This document shows, piece after piece, positions 1 through 7,980 of a stretch of 64,000 bases of DNA. Under the pieces are notes generated by a model that was not told the DNA's origin, made no database searches, and worked only from the letters and a program-made list of their open reading frames with translations. The DNA comes from Meandrina meandrites (Eukaryota > Cnidaria > Anthozoa > Scleractinia > Meandrinidae): positions 4,144,501 to 4,208,500 of the forward strand of contig OY855908.1 of assembly GCA_963693305.1 (NCBI GenBank). The letters are read 5' to 3'. Position numbers and translations under genes: made by a program. Numbering within the stretch: the first letter of the stretch is position 1; the number at the start of each line of letters is the position of its first letter.

Positions 1-1
1 A

Positions 2-2113
2 AAAGTAAGAAATGAATTTATGCCAGCAGATGTAAACCTGCTACCAAAAGATCAGAGGAAAAAAATAGAAGAATGGTGTGATCAGGTCCCAGTACTGGGC
101 TTCAACTCAGGGACTTACGATCTCAATCTGATAAAAAAGTACTTCGCAGAAAAACTTGCGGACACAACCAACAAAGTCAGAGTGGCAAAGAATGGAAACA
201 AAATCATGTTCTTACTCACTTCAGGCTTCCGGTTTCTGGATATAATAAATTATCTCGGTCCGGGGGTGAGTTACGATAAATGGATAAAGGCATACGGCTG
301 CAAGGCACCAAAATCATGGTTTCCATACGAGTGGTTTGACAGACCTGAAAAGCTAGATTACCCGGGATTGCCGGATTACCCGCATTGGTACTCAAAGTTG
401 AAAAATGAATTCACACTAAAACTGTCAGAATGGAAAGCCTGTAAACAAACGTTCCGAGAAAAGGGAATGAAAACCTTCAAAGACTGGGTACGTTACTACA
501 ATAATCTAGATGTGGCTCCAGGGCTTGAAGCGCTGCAAAAAATGAGAAACTTCTACACCGGGAAGGGAATCGACATAATGAAAGACGCAGTCAGCATACC
601 AGGCGTGAGTTTGCATTACTTGCTAAAAGGCGCGATAGAGCGCAAAGCGGAACTGTACGCCCCAAGTAAAGAAGCATATGAAATGTTAAAAGAAGCGGTA
701 GTGGGAGGTCCAAGTTTGGTCTTCACAAGATATCATGAAGTCGGCAAAACAAGAATCAGATCACATCAATACCCACTTGAGACAAACGAAAACGGGAACT
801 CAGAAGCCCGCGAGGCAGGCGCTGCGAAACTTTGCCAAAACATCCTCGGATATGATGCCAACGCCTTGTATCTCTCAACAATGTTAAGAGATATGCCTTG
901 TGGAAAGGAAAGGGTTGTACACTATACAGATGAGTACCAAATAGACGGTGCACCAGTACTAACGCACAGACTCAAAGAAAGAAGCTGGTTCGGGTACGCG
1001 GAAGTGGACATAGAAATCCCAAACCACTTGCACCAAAAGTTTGAAGAAATGTGTCCGTTCTTTCACAACAAAGTGGTACCGACCAAAGCCGTTCCAAAGC
1101 ACATGAAAAAATACTTGAAAGCAACAGGAAGAAAACTAGTGGAGAAAAACAAGAAACTAATGGGAACGTTGACAGCGCAGCGGATACTTTTATACGCCCC
1201 TCTACTACTCTGGTATGTGAATCACGGAGCAGTTATCAAAAGGGTTTATCGGACAATTGACTACACACCGGCCAAAATCTTTCCCTGGTTCGTAGAACAA
1301 GTCACGGAAGCTCGCCGAACAGGAGATGTAGAAAAAAGCAAAGCACTGCTGGCTGATATATTCAAACTGCTGGGAAACAGTGGGTACGGAAAGCTCATCG
1401 AAGCCTTGGAGCGGCAAACAAACGTCATTTACACAAAAGACGAGAAGGTAGTCGACAGAGCCCTGCGAAGCGCGTATTTCTCAGATCTAGATGAGATTGG
1501 AAAGGCATATGAGTTAGAAAGTCGAAAGACGCGAATCACAATCAGAAGACCGTTTCAGATTGGAATCGCAGTCTACCAGCTGGCAAAGCTGAGGATGTTG
1601 GAATTCTATTACGACTTCCTTGACAGATATTTTGACAGGAAAGATTTCGAGCTGATCCAAATGGATACAGACAGCAACTACCTCGCAATCTCAGGAAAGA
1701 GTCTGGAAGACATTGTGAAACCAGATATGAAAGCAGAATTTGAGGCAGAAAAAAAGAACTGGCTGGCATGGGACAAGTGGAGCGGGAGAACCCCAGGTCT
1801 GTTTAAGCTAGAATGTGAGGGGGATCGGATGATTGCGCTCTGCTCCAAATGCTACTATATAGACGACCGAGGCGAAAAAAAGCAGAAGCTCAGCTCAAAG
1901 GGGATGTCAAAGAGGCAAAACGAAATAAACTGGCAACGTTTTAAATCAGCGCTGAACGGAAACAAGGATATGGCAACAAACAGAGGTTTCAGAATGCGGG
2001 ATGGGAATATAGTAACATATGAGCAAGAAAAGCTGGGGTTGAGCGCGTATTATGACAAACGCTGGGTACTACCTGACGGCATCCATACAGAACCAATCGA
2101 ATATCATATTTAG
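2..2113 (+). CDS. POLB: Protein-primed family B DNA polymerase (5' partial)
   Basis: This is the replicative polymerase of the element, expected to copy the linear genome from a protein primer. The frame is open from base 2, so the N-terminus and Exo I motif are outside the window; the first visible ATG is at 20 but is internal. Counting from that Met, Exo II is at 29-34 (NSGTYD), Exo III at 159-164 (YYNNLD), palm motif A at 278-284 (YDANALY), motif B at 453-457 (NSGYG) and motif C at 548-552 (MDTDS). The stretch between motifs A and B is long enough for the insertions of protein-primed enzymes. The exonuclease and polymerase residues look intact. The gene converges on the integrase, and the two stop codons overlap in the four bases 2110-2113. 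Confidence 0.95.
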   Translation, partial: KVRNEFMPADVNLLPKDQRKKIEEWCDQVPVLGFNSGTYDLNLIKKYFAEKLADTTNKVRVAKNGNKIMFLLTSGFRFLDIINYLGPGVSYDKWIKAYGCKAPKSWFPYEWFDRPEKLDYPGLPDYPHWYSKLKNEFTLKLSEWKACKQTFREKGMKTFKDWVRYYNNLDVAPGLEALQKMRNFYTGKGIDIMKDAVSIPGVSLHYLLKGAIERKAELYAPSKEAYEMLKEAVVGGPSLVFTRYHEVGKTRIRSHQYPLETNENGNSEAREAGAAKLCQNILGYDANALYLSTMLRDMPCGKERVVHYTDEYQIDGAPVLTHRLKERSWFGYAEVDIEIPNHLHQKFEEMCPFFHNKVVPTKAVPKHMKKYLKATGRKLVEKNKKLMGTLTAQRILLYAPLLLWYVNHGAVIKRVYRTIDYTPAKIFPWFVEQVTEARRTGDVEKSKALLADIFKLLGNSGYGKLIEALERQTNVIYTKDEKVVDRALRSAYFSDLDEIGKAYELESRKTRITIRRPFQIGIAVYQLAKLRMLEFYYDFLDRYFDRKDFELIQMDTDSNYLAISGKSLEDIVKPDMKAEFEAEKKNWLAWDKWSGRTPGLFKLECEGDRMIALCSKCYYIDDRGEKKQKLSSKGMSKRQNEINWQRFKSALNGNKDMATNRGFRMRDGNIVTYEQEKLGLSAYYDKRWVLPDGIHTEPIEYHI

Positions 2114-3096
2114 TTCACAGCCGGAGGTAATTGTGTGTTTGGAGGTACAACAAGCAGTTCTTCACGTACAAAACCACGCTTAGGGCCGTCGCGTAAATAG
2201 TAGAGAACGGGCTGATTCGGTTTGGTAAAAGAACGTTCAAGGTTAAAGACATCTAAAGACCAGATTGGATCAGTGGCTCTTTTAGTCCCACCTTCAAGCT
2301 CCCCAGGTTCGTACAAATATCGAACCAAAACTATGGAGGGGAGCTTTTTTTCATTTTCTCCAACAGGTCGCAAATATTTGGTCGATGGTTCTGCATAAAC
2401 ATTTTTTTTCTTGACTGCGGCAGCAGGTTTCATACCAATCAATCGAGTGACTTGGTTGTTAAGAGCAGAAACAACTTTGGGTAATCTTTTGACCCACTCT
2501 CGAGACCGCAGACCCTCAGGTGAACGCATTTCAACTGCGTACTGGCGGCCAAACAAACGCTCAGCCAAGGTACGATTGAAACGTTCAACAATAGCTTGGT
2601 CTCTATGTATTTCAGGGTGACCACGTCTGATAGAGGTTTTGTGATTTTCCATTTCTTTTGTAACAGCGCCCATAAATTCACGCCCAGGATCAACTTGCAA
2701 CAGTTCAGGCCATTTCAAAGGCCCACGTGTATAAATTGTCTTAAAAGCTTGGGCAACCTCATCAGAGTTTTTAGAGTTTAAAGGTTGAGCTTCTTTGAAT
2801 CTGCTGGCAATGTCAACAACAGTAAGCGCGTATTTGTAAGTGCTACGGCCTACTTTGTCATGTGGCAGAAAAAGAAGATCTGCCTGGTGTACTTTGTTGG
2901 GTGTAGGGACATCGAATTTTAGACGAGGAATGTAGCGCGGTGCGGGGAGGTAAATCTGCCAGAGCGCTTGTTTGAACAACCATTCTTTGGCAATAACTTC
3001 AGGAACCTTTGCAGCGACCGCTAATTTTTTAATGGCAGAGATACCTTTCCAGTAACCCTGCGGGCTGTAATAACGCCGCTCCAATTTTTTATCCAT
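2110..3096 (-). CDS. INT: Retrovirus-type integrase (rve, DDE) of the Polinton
   Basis: The 328-aa protein should join the element's ends to host DNA in the nucleus. An N-terminal helical region (about 10-55) precedes the rve core. The likely catalytic triad is D73 (HQAD), D136 (LQVDPG) and E171 (IVERFN), with the D-35-E spacing of retroviral and Polinton integrases. The C-terminal part (about 255-315, from VLVRYLYEP to REELLVVP) resembles a small beta-barrel or chromo-like domain common in these integrases. The start is the ATG at 3096, and the gene diverges from the next gene at 3126 across 29 bp. The frame is complete, with no missing residue. Confidence 0.94.
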   Translation of the reverse strand: MDKKLERRYYSPQGYWKGISAIKKLAVAAKVPEVIAKEWLFKQALWQIYLPAPRYIPRLKFDVPTPNKVHQADLLFLPHDKVGRSTYKYALTVVDIASRFKEAQPLNSKNSDEVAQAFKTIYTRGPLKWPELLQVDPGREFMGAVTKEMENHKTSIRRGHPEIHRDQAIVERFNRTLAERLFGRQYAVEMRSPEGLRSREWVKRLPKVVSALNNQVTRLIGMKPAAAVKKKNVYAEPSTKYLRPVGENEKKLPSIVLVRYLYEPGELEGGTKRATDPIWSLDVFNLERSFTKPNQPVLYYLRDGPKRGFVREELLVVPPNTQLPPAVN

Positions 3097-3116
3097 TTAA
3101 ATAATTATGCGCGGCC

Positions 3117-3125
3117 AATATATAC
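3117..3125 (+). promoter_or_regulatory. TATATA motif abutting the ATG at 3126
   Basis: TATATA lies at 3119-3124, one base before the ATG at 3126. It is one of a set of start-proximal TATA-like motifs in this element (see 4194, 5107, 5701, 9408, 10347, 10995). It is too close for a normal TATA box feeding this start, so it may act as a viral late promoter or initiator. That role is inference. Confidence 0.4.
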
Positions 3126-3674
3126 ATGGCTACAAAAATGAGTTTGGGTTTCCCTTTTCCAAAGAGGTTCGGAGGACAACAAAGCCTCCAAGAGCTTAAA
3201 GAAATGTTGGTAGAAGAGCAGGAAGCGAAAATAAAAGAAATCAAACCGGAAATCAAGCTTGACTTTTACTCATGGGAACCACCACTGCCGGATGAGCCCT
3301 ATGAAGAGGTGAGAGACCGCCCCAAATTATGGTATTTAATTGCGGTACTAAAAAAAACCGGCATTTCTTTAGATCAGGTCGGTAACAATATGGGGTTGAC
3401 CTTTTTAGGTAATGTCATTTACCAGTTCAAGCGGCATCAGCAACTGAGTTGCTACCCCGGGTCGTGTAACTACGTTTGTTTTTTATACAACTATTTTCAA
3501 AAGGTCTCAAAAAGAGATTGGCCGGCGAAAAACGCAATACTGGGAAAGCTCACGAAAAGATTGCCGAAGATGCGACAAACCAGAAATAAAACCGAAAAAA
3601 GTTTCAACAAATGGTGGAGAGAAGAAATGTTAAAACAAATTATTTATTACAGGTATCAGGGTTCCCACCATTAA
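3126..3674 (+). CDS. Polinton protein of unknown function (182 aa)
   Basis: I do not recognise a domain. The protein is mostly charged, with an acidic first third (KEIKPEIKLDFY...DEPYEEV), a possible helical middle (about 70-115) and a strongly basic C-terminal third (KLTKRLPKMRQTRNKTEKSFNKWW) that could bind nucleic acid. There is no signal peptide or membrane segment. It starts at the ATG at 3126, one base after TATATA, and ends in TAA overlapping the stop of the gene on the opposite strand within TTAA (3671-3674). Its position and intact frame support a real gene of the element; any role in replication or DNA binding is a guess. Confidence 0.7.
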   Translation: MATKMSLGFPFPKRFGGQQSLQELKEMLVEEQEAKIKEIKPEIKLDFYSWEPPLPDEPYEEVRDRPKLWYLIAVLKKTGISLDQVGNNMGLTFLGNVIYQFKRHQQLSCYPGSCNYVCFLYNYFQKVSKRDWPAKNAILGKLTKRLPKMRQTRNKTEKSFNKWWREEMLKQIIYYRYQGSHH

Positions 3675-4189
3675 ACAGAAGTTGTCTTTGATGTTCTGTT
3701 AACCTTTACCCCGCCGTCAGTGTGGTTTGAAAAACGCAGTTTTGTCTTTGCAGTAGTAAAGCTGTTGTACTTCTTGATAATATCTTGGTACTCACTGTCT
3801 GAGATTTGACCATCTTCAAGAGCGGTCGATATGAGAGAGTTGATCGTGCTCAGCGTAGCTTCAGCCAAAGTTTGTATTTTTTCGTGTTTTTTCGCTTTAC
3901 GCAGGAAAAATTTGACGGTGACGATGGAGGAGGTTGACACCAATGAAAACAAGGTGGCAGTTGCGATTAAAGGGGCGCCAACAACAACACCAACCGCAGA
4001 AAGAGAAGCGGCCAGCCCAGAGCCTGTAAGAATGGTAGCAACTCCGCCTGTTAACGCGCATACTGTTTGACACCGCGTGTGCCACCGTTTAAACTTGGCT
4101 GAGGTTTGGTAGTAATGCGCCAACTGGTTTTCAAGATTTTTCTTTATCATTTCTATTTCATCCCGCCGGAATTTTGTTGCAGAATCCAT
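3671..4189 (-). CDS. Small membrane protein of the Polinton (172 aa)
   Basis: The protein has a charged helical N-terminus (1-35), then about 55 mainly hydrophobic, Gly/Ala/Ser-rich residues (about 43-95, with GGVATILTGSGLAAS and VGVVVGAPLIATATLF) that fit one or two membrane helices or a hairpin. A charged C-terminal helix pair follows (KKHEKIQTLAEATLSTINSL, EDGQISDSEYQDIIKKY). No family is recognised. The start ATG at 4189 lies 4 nt from TATATA at 4194-4199. It follows the phospholipase gene on the same strand in the structural gene block, so an inner-membrane, lysis or entry role is possible but unproven. Confidence 0.72.
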   Translation of the reverse strand: MDSATKFRRDEIEMIKKNLENQLAHYYQTSAKFKRWHTRCQTVCALTGGVATILTGSGLAASLSAVGVVVGAPLIATATLFSLVSTSSIVTVKFFLRKAKKHEKIQTLAEATLSTINSLISTALEDGQISDSEYQDIIKKYNSFTTAKTKLRFSNHTDGGVKVNRTSKTTSV

Positions 4190-4200
4190 TTTCTATATAT
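4190..4200 (-). promoter_or_regulatory. TATATA motif 4 nt upstream of the ATG at 4189
   Basis: On the minus strand the sequence reads TATATAGAAAATGG, with the ATG at 4189. It belongs to the recurrent start-proximal A/T motif of this element. Promoter function is inferred from recurrence only. Confidence 0.4.
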
Positions 4201-4222
4201 GTGTGTTTAAAAAATGTGTAAT

Positions 4223-5104
4223 CTAGTCGCAATATTGGTTATGCCATTTTCCATTTTTATATACAACCCGATTACATGGTCCAGTTGTATTTTTAGGGTG
4301 CGTCCAAAACTTTTTGCTAAACAGACCGGTTTTCTTGTTGAAGGCCCCTTTTGCGATGGCACCACTCCAATACTTTTTAAACAAATCCTTATCACCACCT
4401 GTGACAGCCATGATTGCAGCAGCCACATCTTGAGCCGGTTGAAAGCCCGGAATTTTTTCGCCGATATTTTTATTGATCGTTTCACCAACACCCAATCCTA
4501 CTTTTTGCTTCGAGCTGATTGCATTTCGGGCCGCAGCATGACCCCATTGCCGTTTGTTTTTGGGAATAGCGTCAAGTGCCTTCACCATTTTTTTGTCTGC
4601 AGCGTGTTTGCAACCTTTCTCATTTTTCTTTCCTGCGCAAACGGCATAATCAACATCATGCTGCATTGAAACTGCATCTGTGGCACCTGTGGGTTGCTGA
4701 TAAATCTTTAATATCTTTCCCGTCTTGGGGTCGTAAGAAAGTTGTTTTTCAAGAGGATTGTACGGTCCTGTGTAGTTATGACCAGGAAGCGTCCACCCCT
4801 TTTTTGGCTTAGGCAGTTTGCCAATAGCTTTATGCAAATCAAAACCCCGCCCACCACGTTGGTAAAGAGGGTTTGTTGGGTCATCTACTCGATTACCCGC
4901 ATAAATTCTCATATCATAATTACCACCACTTTGCGTTTTATTTTCAGGTTTAACCCAACTGTCACTAATAAATCGTGTCTTGGTAATGCCACAACTTGCG
5001 CATTTTACTTTAAGCAGCCTTCTACCATTTTTTGTGGTAGTGTTTTTTTCACTCCCCGATACGTTGGGTGTGAAACGCTTTTCTTTCACACAGTATACCT
5101 CCAT
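4223..5104 (-). CDS. Virion phospholipase A2-like protein with DUF5679-like N-terminus
   Basis: The 293-aa protein has two recognisable parts. Residues 1-46 (YCVKEKRF...KCASCGITKTRF) resemble the small zinc-binding DUF5679 fold, with C5, C35 and C38 present but E8 where the second Cys of the first pair is expected. Residues about 103-180 match the parvovirus-type phospholipase A2: a Ca-binding loop PGHNYTGPYN (107-116), catalytic HDVDY with H149 and D150, and a second acidic site in KHAADKKM (D170). In capsids this enzyme helps membrane passage during entry; here that role is inferred from the family. The C-terminal part (about 200-293) is unassigned and basic. The ATG at 5104 is 2 nt from TATATA. 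The N-terminus is shared with the next upstream gene. Confidence 0.85.
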   Translation of the reverse strand: MEVYCVKEKRFTPNVSGSEKNTTTKNGRRLLKVKCASCGITKTRFISDSWVKPENKTQSGGNYDMRIYAGNRVDDPTNPLYQRGGRGFDLHKAIGKLPKPKKGWTLPGHNYTGPYNPLEKQLSYDPKTGKILKIYQQPTGATDAVSMQHDVDYAVCAGKKNEKGCKHAADKKMVKALDAIPKNKRQWGHAAARNAISSKQKVGLGVGETINKNIGEKIPGFQPAQDVAAAIMAVTGGDKDLFKKYWSGAIAKGAFNKKTGLFSKKFWTHPKNTTGPCNRVVYKNGKWHNQYCD

Positions 5105-5112
5105 CCTATATA
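5105..5112 (-). promoter_or_regulatory. TATATAGG-ATG start motif of the phospholipase gene
   Basis: The minus strand reads TATATAGGATGG, with the ATG at 5104. The same TATATAGGATGGA string precedes the neighbouring gene at 5698, so start region and N-terminus were duplicated together or are under common selection. Confidence 0.45.
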
Positions 5113-5116
5113 ATAA

Positions 5117-5698
5117 TTATAAATTATGACACCCGCCTTTCAACTTTGGGGTGCGGGGTAAACCCCGCCCTGGTATCATATCTTTTGGTCTTAATCTGTT
5201 TGAGGCTTTAGTCAACAAATCCCCAGACAAAGCATCAATTGTGTAATTAACAGCTTTTCTCGCGATTGGTTTGGCTTTATTGGCTAACTTCTTCTGATAC
5301 TCTGGTTGTCTCAGAAACTCGCTTGCAAAGTATCTTCCTTGTTTCACACCTTGCTTTGCTAAATAAGGAACTCCATACTCAAAGAAAGCTTCAGCTGCTG
5401 TATTTCCAACTGTATCAAAAACTCCACCTCCGAACATTCTTTTTTCAGCGCGTGCAAGTTCTTCTCTCTTCTTTTTAGGTAAAGCGCTTGCGGTCAACTT
5501 AAAAATTGGATCAAAAATATTACCTCCTTCTTGAGCAGCACCACTTTGCGTTTTATTAGAAATAAATCTTGTCTTGGTAATGCCGCAGCTAGCACATTTT
5601 ACTTTAAGCAGTCTTCTGCCGTTTTTTGCGGTTGCAAATGTTTCACTTCCCACCACATTGGGTGTGAAGCGCTTTTCTTTTACACAGTAAACATCCAT
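5117..5698 (-). CDS. DUF5679-like N-terminus plus basic core-type protein (193 aa)
   Basis: Residues 1-46 are nearly the same as the N-terminus of the phospholipase protein next door (YCVKEKRFTPNV, NGRRLLKVKCASCGI), so the two genes share a duplicated zinc-binding-like module. The remainder is Lys/Arg-rich with amphipathic segments (LPKKKREELARAEKRM, KLANKAKPIARKAVNYTIDAL). Three sites fit the adenain cleavage rules: MFGG-G near residue 90, IPGR-G near 178 and LKGG-C near the C-terminus. This suggests a precursor of a virion core or minor capsid protein, cut by the element's protease during maturation. That is inference; no named family covers the body of the protein. Confidence 0.72.
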   Translation of the reverse strand: MDVYCVKEKRFTPNVVGSETFATAKNGRRLLKVKCASCGITKTRFISNKTQSGAAQEGGNIFDPIFKLTASALPKKKREELARAEKRMFGGGVFDTVGNTAAEAFFEYGVPYLAKQGVKQGRYFASEFLRQPEYQKKLANKAKPIARKAVNYTIDALSGDLLTKASNRLRPKDMIPGRGLPRTPKLKGGCHNL

Positions 5699-5706
5699 CC
5701 TATATA
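5699..5706 (-). promoter_or_regulatory. TATATAGG-ATG start motif
   Basis: TATATA at 5701-5706 sits 2 nt upstream of the ATG at 5698 on the minus strand, the same spacing as at 5104. Promoter role is inferred. Confidence 0.45.
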
Positions 5707-5756
5707 ATTAACGAAAATTCACTGCACCTTATTTCCTGGCATCATATCTTTTGGTC

Positions 5757-6240
5757 TTAATCTGTTTGAGGTTTACCCCACTGTGTAAAATAATCCTTCA
5801 CCACAGCCTCGTTGGTGTGTGTATTTTTTGAAAACATGCTCAAAATATCTCGAAACGACCGTCCTTTATTTCTTTCATTCAGGAAAAGCAAACAGTAGTA
5901 GCCGCAGCGCACACTGGATTCCTCCTGAAGCTGGTTGTCATTTCGTAGAAAGGTTTTTTTTACCTTCAAGAATCAACTCTATTTCCCATTCTGCGGGTGG
6001 AGGTAAACCAAAAGAGTCAAAATATTCAGTTCCATCCCAACAGCATACCCAATGGGTGCCTGGCCCTCCAAGATCATCCATGTTGATTATACAAGGGGAA
6101 TGGTTTTTCACGTGTATCTCATCTCTCGCAAATATACCTTTGATGGGGATTTTCAAGTATCGGCACCATCGCTGCAAGTCATAATCAGTTAAGGGGACAT
6201 CAACGAAGGCGGGCTTTTTTTTGATCACCCCAAGAACCAA
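5757..6240 (-). pseudogene. PRO: Adenain-type cysteine protease (C5 family), frameshifted
   Basis: Two overlapping frames together give an adenovirus-type maturation protease. The first (6240 down to 5938) carries LTDYDLQRWCRYLKI, the catalytic His in GTHWVCCWDG and the acidic residue in EYFDSFG. The second (5969 down to 5757) carries the oxyanion Gln (NQLQEE) and the nucleophile region VRCGYYCLLF. The frames switch at a run of eight A on the minus strand (plus strand 5954-5961), consistent with a one-base homopolymer change. The first piece has no ATG; the open frame begins at TTG near 6240 and runs further upstream inside the preceding gene. It may be a real inactivating change, a sequencing slip, or less likely a programmed shift. 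Confidence 0.85.
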
Positions 6241-6622
6241 TGAATGGTGGCGGGCGCATATATGGTGGAGGGTTAATGCGCATACCTGATCCTGTTGGAG
6301 GTTTTACCCGCATACCTGCACCATTCGCCAGCTTGCGCACACGTTTGATTTGTGTCTTTTTGACAGCGTTATCCACTTTGATAGCGTTGCGCACACGTCT
6401 GATTTGTGTCTTGCTCATGTCTATGTCCACGCCCGTTTTGTTTTTGATAGCGCGCTCTATTTTTTTGATCTGCCTGGTGGTCAAGTGCAAAGTGTCGCTA
6501 CCGCCGGTTATGGCCTCGTTTTTAAATCTGAGCGTAACTGCTTCTCCTCGCCCAAAGGCTCGCGCGAGGTTTACCTTCTGCCCATCTGAAAGTGAAATCT
6601 TGTGCGGATAGTAAGTCGTCAT
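6200..6622 (-). CDS. Basic virion core-like protein (140 aa)
   Basis: The N-terminal half (ISLSDGQKVNLARAFGRGEA...LTTRQIKKIERAI) matches the 'sLs-GQk-kla-A-' type domain I associate with Polinton and adintovirus core proteins, here with a second QIRRVRNAI/QIKRVRKLA helix repeated about 20 residues apart. The C-terminus is Pro- and Arg-rich (INPPPYMRPPP). ITGG-S near residue 40 fits an adenain cleavage site. High basic charge fits packaging of the DNA in the capsid. The ATG at 6622 follows ATATAAGAG. The 3' end overlaps the protease frame by about 41 bp on the same strand. Confidence 0.75.
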   Translation of the reverse strand: MTTYYPHKISLSDGQKVNLARAFGRGEAVTLRFKNEAITGGSDTLHLTTRQIKKIERAIKNKTGVDIDMSKTQIRRVRNAIKVDNAVKKTQIKRVRKLANGAGMRVKPPTGSGMRINPPPYMRPPPFIGSWGDQKKARLR

Positions 6623-6713
6623 CTCTTATATTTCATACAAAAATTATTTCACTTTCATTTGCTACAAAGTCACTCGTCATCTCTTATATTTCATGCAAAA
6701 TTATTTCACTTTT
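6617..6713. repeat. Direct repeat of about 38 bp, 58-bp period
   Basis: CGTCATCTCTTATATTTCAT begins at 6617 and again at 6675, each followed by CAAAA(A)TTATTTCACTTT. The left copy contains the ATG and TATA-like region of the core gene; the right copy reaches the stop of the capsid gene. It is a local duplication of the start/promoter segment. Confidence 0.85.
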
Positions 6714-7977
6714 AACCCATCACCAGCTCATTACCCACCTGCCTGAGAGCAAATTCGGACTCGTACAAAATTCCTGCATAAATGGTGTAGTCTTGCGCGT
6801 TGGCCGCCTCGTTGAGCCTGTAGTGGAAAATCATCTGCTTCGGGTCATTGGTCATGTTATCCTTGTTTTCGCGTAAGTCGAAATAAAGTACTGGGTATAA
6901 ATCCTTGAAGTTGTTGGGCTGAAGCTGGACACCGGTGTTGTAGTCGTTTTTGCGGTACCGGTAGTTCATCAAGTCATTAAGAATGCGCAGTTTGAAGTTT
7001 TCGTCGTAGTCCAGCTCTGGATAGTACTGTGAAGAACCATACTGTAGCCGACAGGTCGCTAACTTTGCTGAATTGTCCCCATCAATGTCAAAGGTGTCAA
7101 AGAAGTAGGGGTTTTGAGTCAAGGCCTTCTCCTTCCTTGACTGTTGAATGAAAATGAAAACATGTTTGGCATCCTTTATACCGGGATTTATCTGCCACTG
7201 TCCGAAAGCGTCACGCCGGCTACTGCTGGGCTGGATCATTTCATTCAGGTACGTCCATTTCTGAGGTTTCAAAAAGTTTTCATTTGCGAGCTTCTGTCCT
7301 TCGCTGGTAAAACGCAGCAATGGAACCCACAGCTCGAAGTTTCTCACCACTATCCTGCGATTGGTGCCATCATTTTGCCAAATCAGCTCTGCATCCGATT
7401 GTAACTCAATTTCAAACTCTATTTGCATTGGGGGAAGAAGCTTGTCACCCAACTCTTCGAAAAATGAGTACCTGTTAAGCGGTATAAGGGTTTCAACCGT
7501 AAGACCAGCATGGGCAAGCAAACCCCTTTCTCTGATTCCAAGGTTAGTGGCAGCGACGGCCGTTACATTGCTATCCGCTGTATCCAAATACCAAAACTGG
7601 TTTTTCGCTGCGCTCCTTGCATAGTCATCTGAAAAATCCAACAAGTTTTTGATAAATATGAGCTTGTGAATGTTGTCCACGTTGTACATGTTTTTGCCCG
7701 ATGATTTTACCACAAGTTTGTTTATCAGTGAAAATGAGCCGTTAATGGGTGCTGACCTAGCATCTGCTGCAACTTGCGCACCATCTGCGGTTGCCTCAAA
7801 AGTGAAATCAGCCCGGAAGTAGGCGTTATACCAGTCATACCAGTTGTCTCGGTCGGTGAGTGTGAATTTATAGTTTGTTTTTACCTGGTGCTGATTGTTT
7901 CCCGGGATAGTGATCGGTTTGTCTAACCCGATACGAACATACTCTGTTTTTTCCAAATGCCTGTGGCTTCTGAACAT
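6712..7977 (-). CDS. MCP: Major capsid protein, double jelly-roll (Polinton MCP)
   Basis: The 421-aa protein is the hexon-like shell protein of the predicted icosahedral particle. Diagnostic stretches are IPLNRYSFFEELGDKLLPP followed by MQIEFEIELQSD near 200-225, FELWVPLL near 240, YYPELDYDENFKLRI and YPVLYFDLRENKDNMTNDPKQ near the C-terminus, all typical of Polinton capsid proteins. The mainly beta content and length near 420 aa fit two jelly rolls, a little shorter than many relatives. The ATG at 7977 is preceded by GTAGG. The frame is intact. It sits in one minus-strand block with core, penton, protease and phospholipase genes, as expected for co-expressed late genes. Confidence 0.92.
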   Translation of the reverse strand: MFRSHRHLEKTEYVRIGLDKPITIPGNNQHQVKTNYKFTLTDRDNWYDWYNAYFRADFTFEATADGAQVAADARSAPINGSFSLINKLVVKSSGKNMYNVDNIHKLIFIKNLLDFSDDYARSAAKNQFWYLDTADSNVTAVAATNLGIRERGLLAHAGLTVETLIPLNRYSFFEELGDKLLPPMQIEFEIELQSDAELIWQNDGTNRRIVVRNFELWVPLLRFTSEGQKLANENFLKPQKWTYLNEMIQPSSSRRDAFGQWQINPGIKDAKHVFIFIQQSRKEKALTQNPYFFDTFDIDGDNSAKLATCRLQYGSSQYYPELDYDENFKLRILNDLMNYRYRKNDYNTGVQLQPNNFKDLYPVLYFDLRENKDNMTNDPKQMIFHYRLNEAANAQDYTIYAGILYESEFALRQVGNELVMG

Positions 7978-7980
7978 CCT

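Noticed and set aside
756..1769. Several 60-75 codon open frames inside the polymerase gene
   Set aside because: All overlap the motif-bearing polymerase frame and lack any signal of their own.
5950..5965. Programmed -1 frameshift at A AAA AAC in the protease
   Set aside because: A -1 slip leads to a different frame from the one holding the catalytic Cys; the halves are related by +1.
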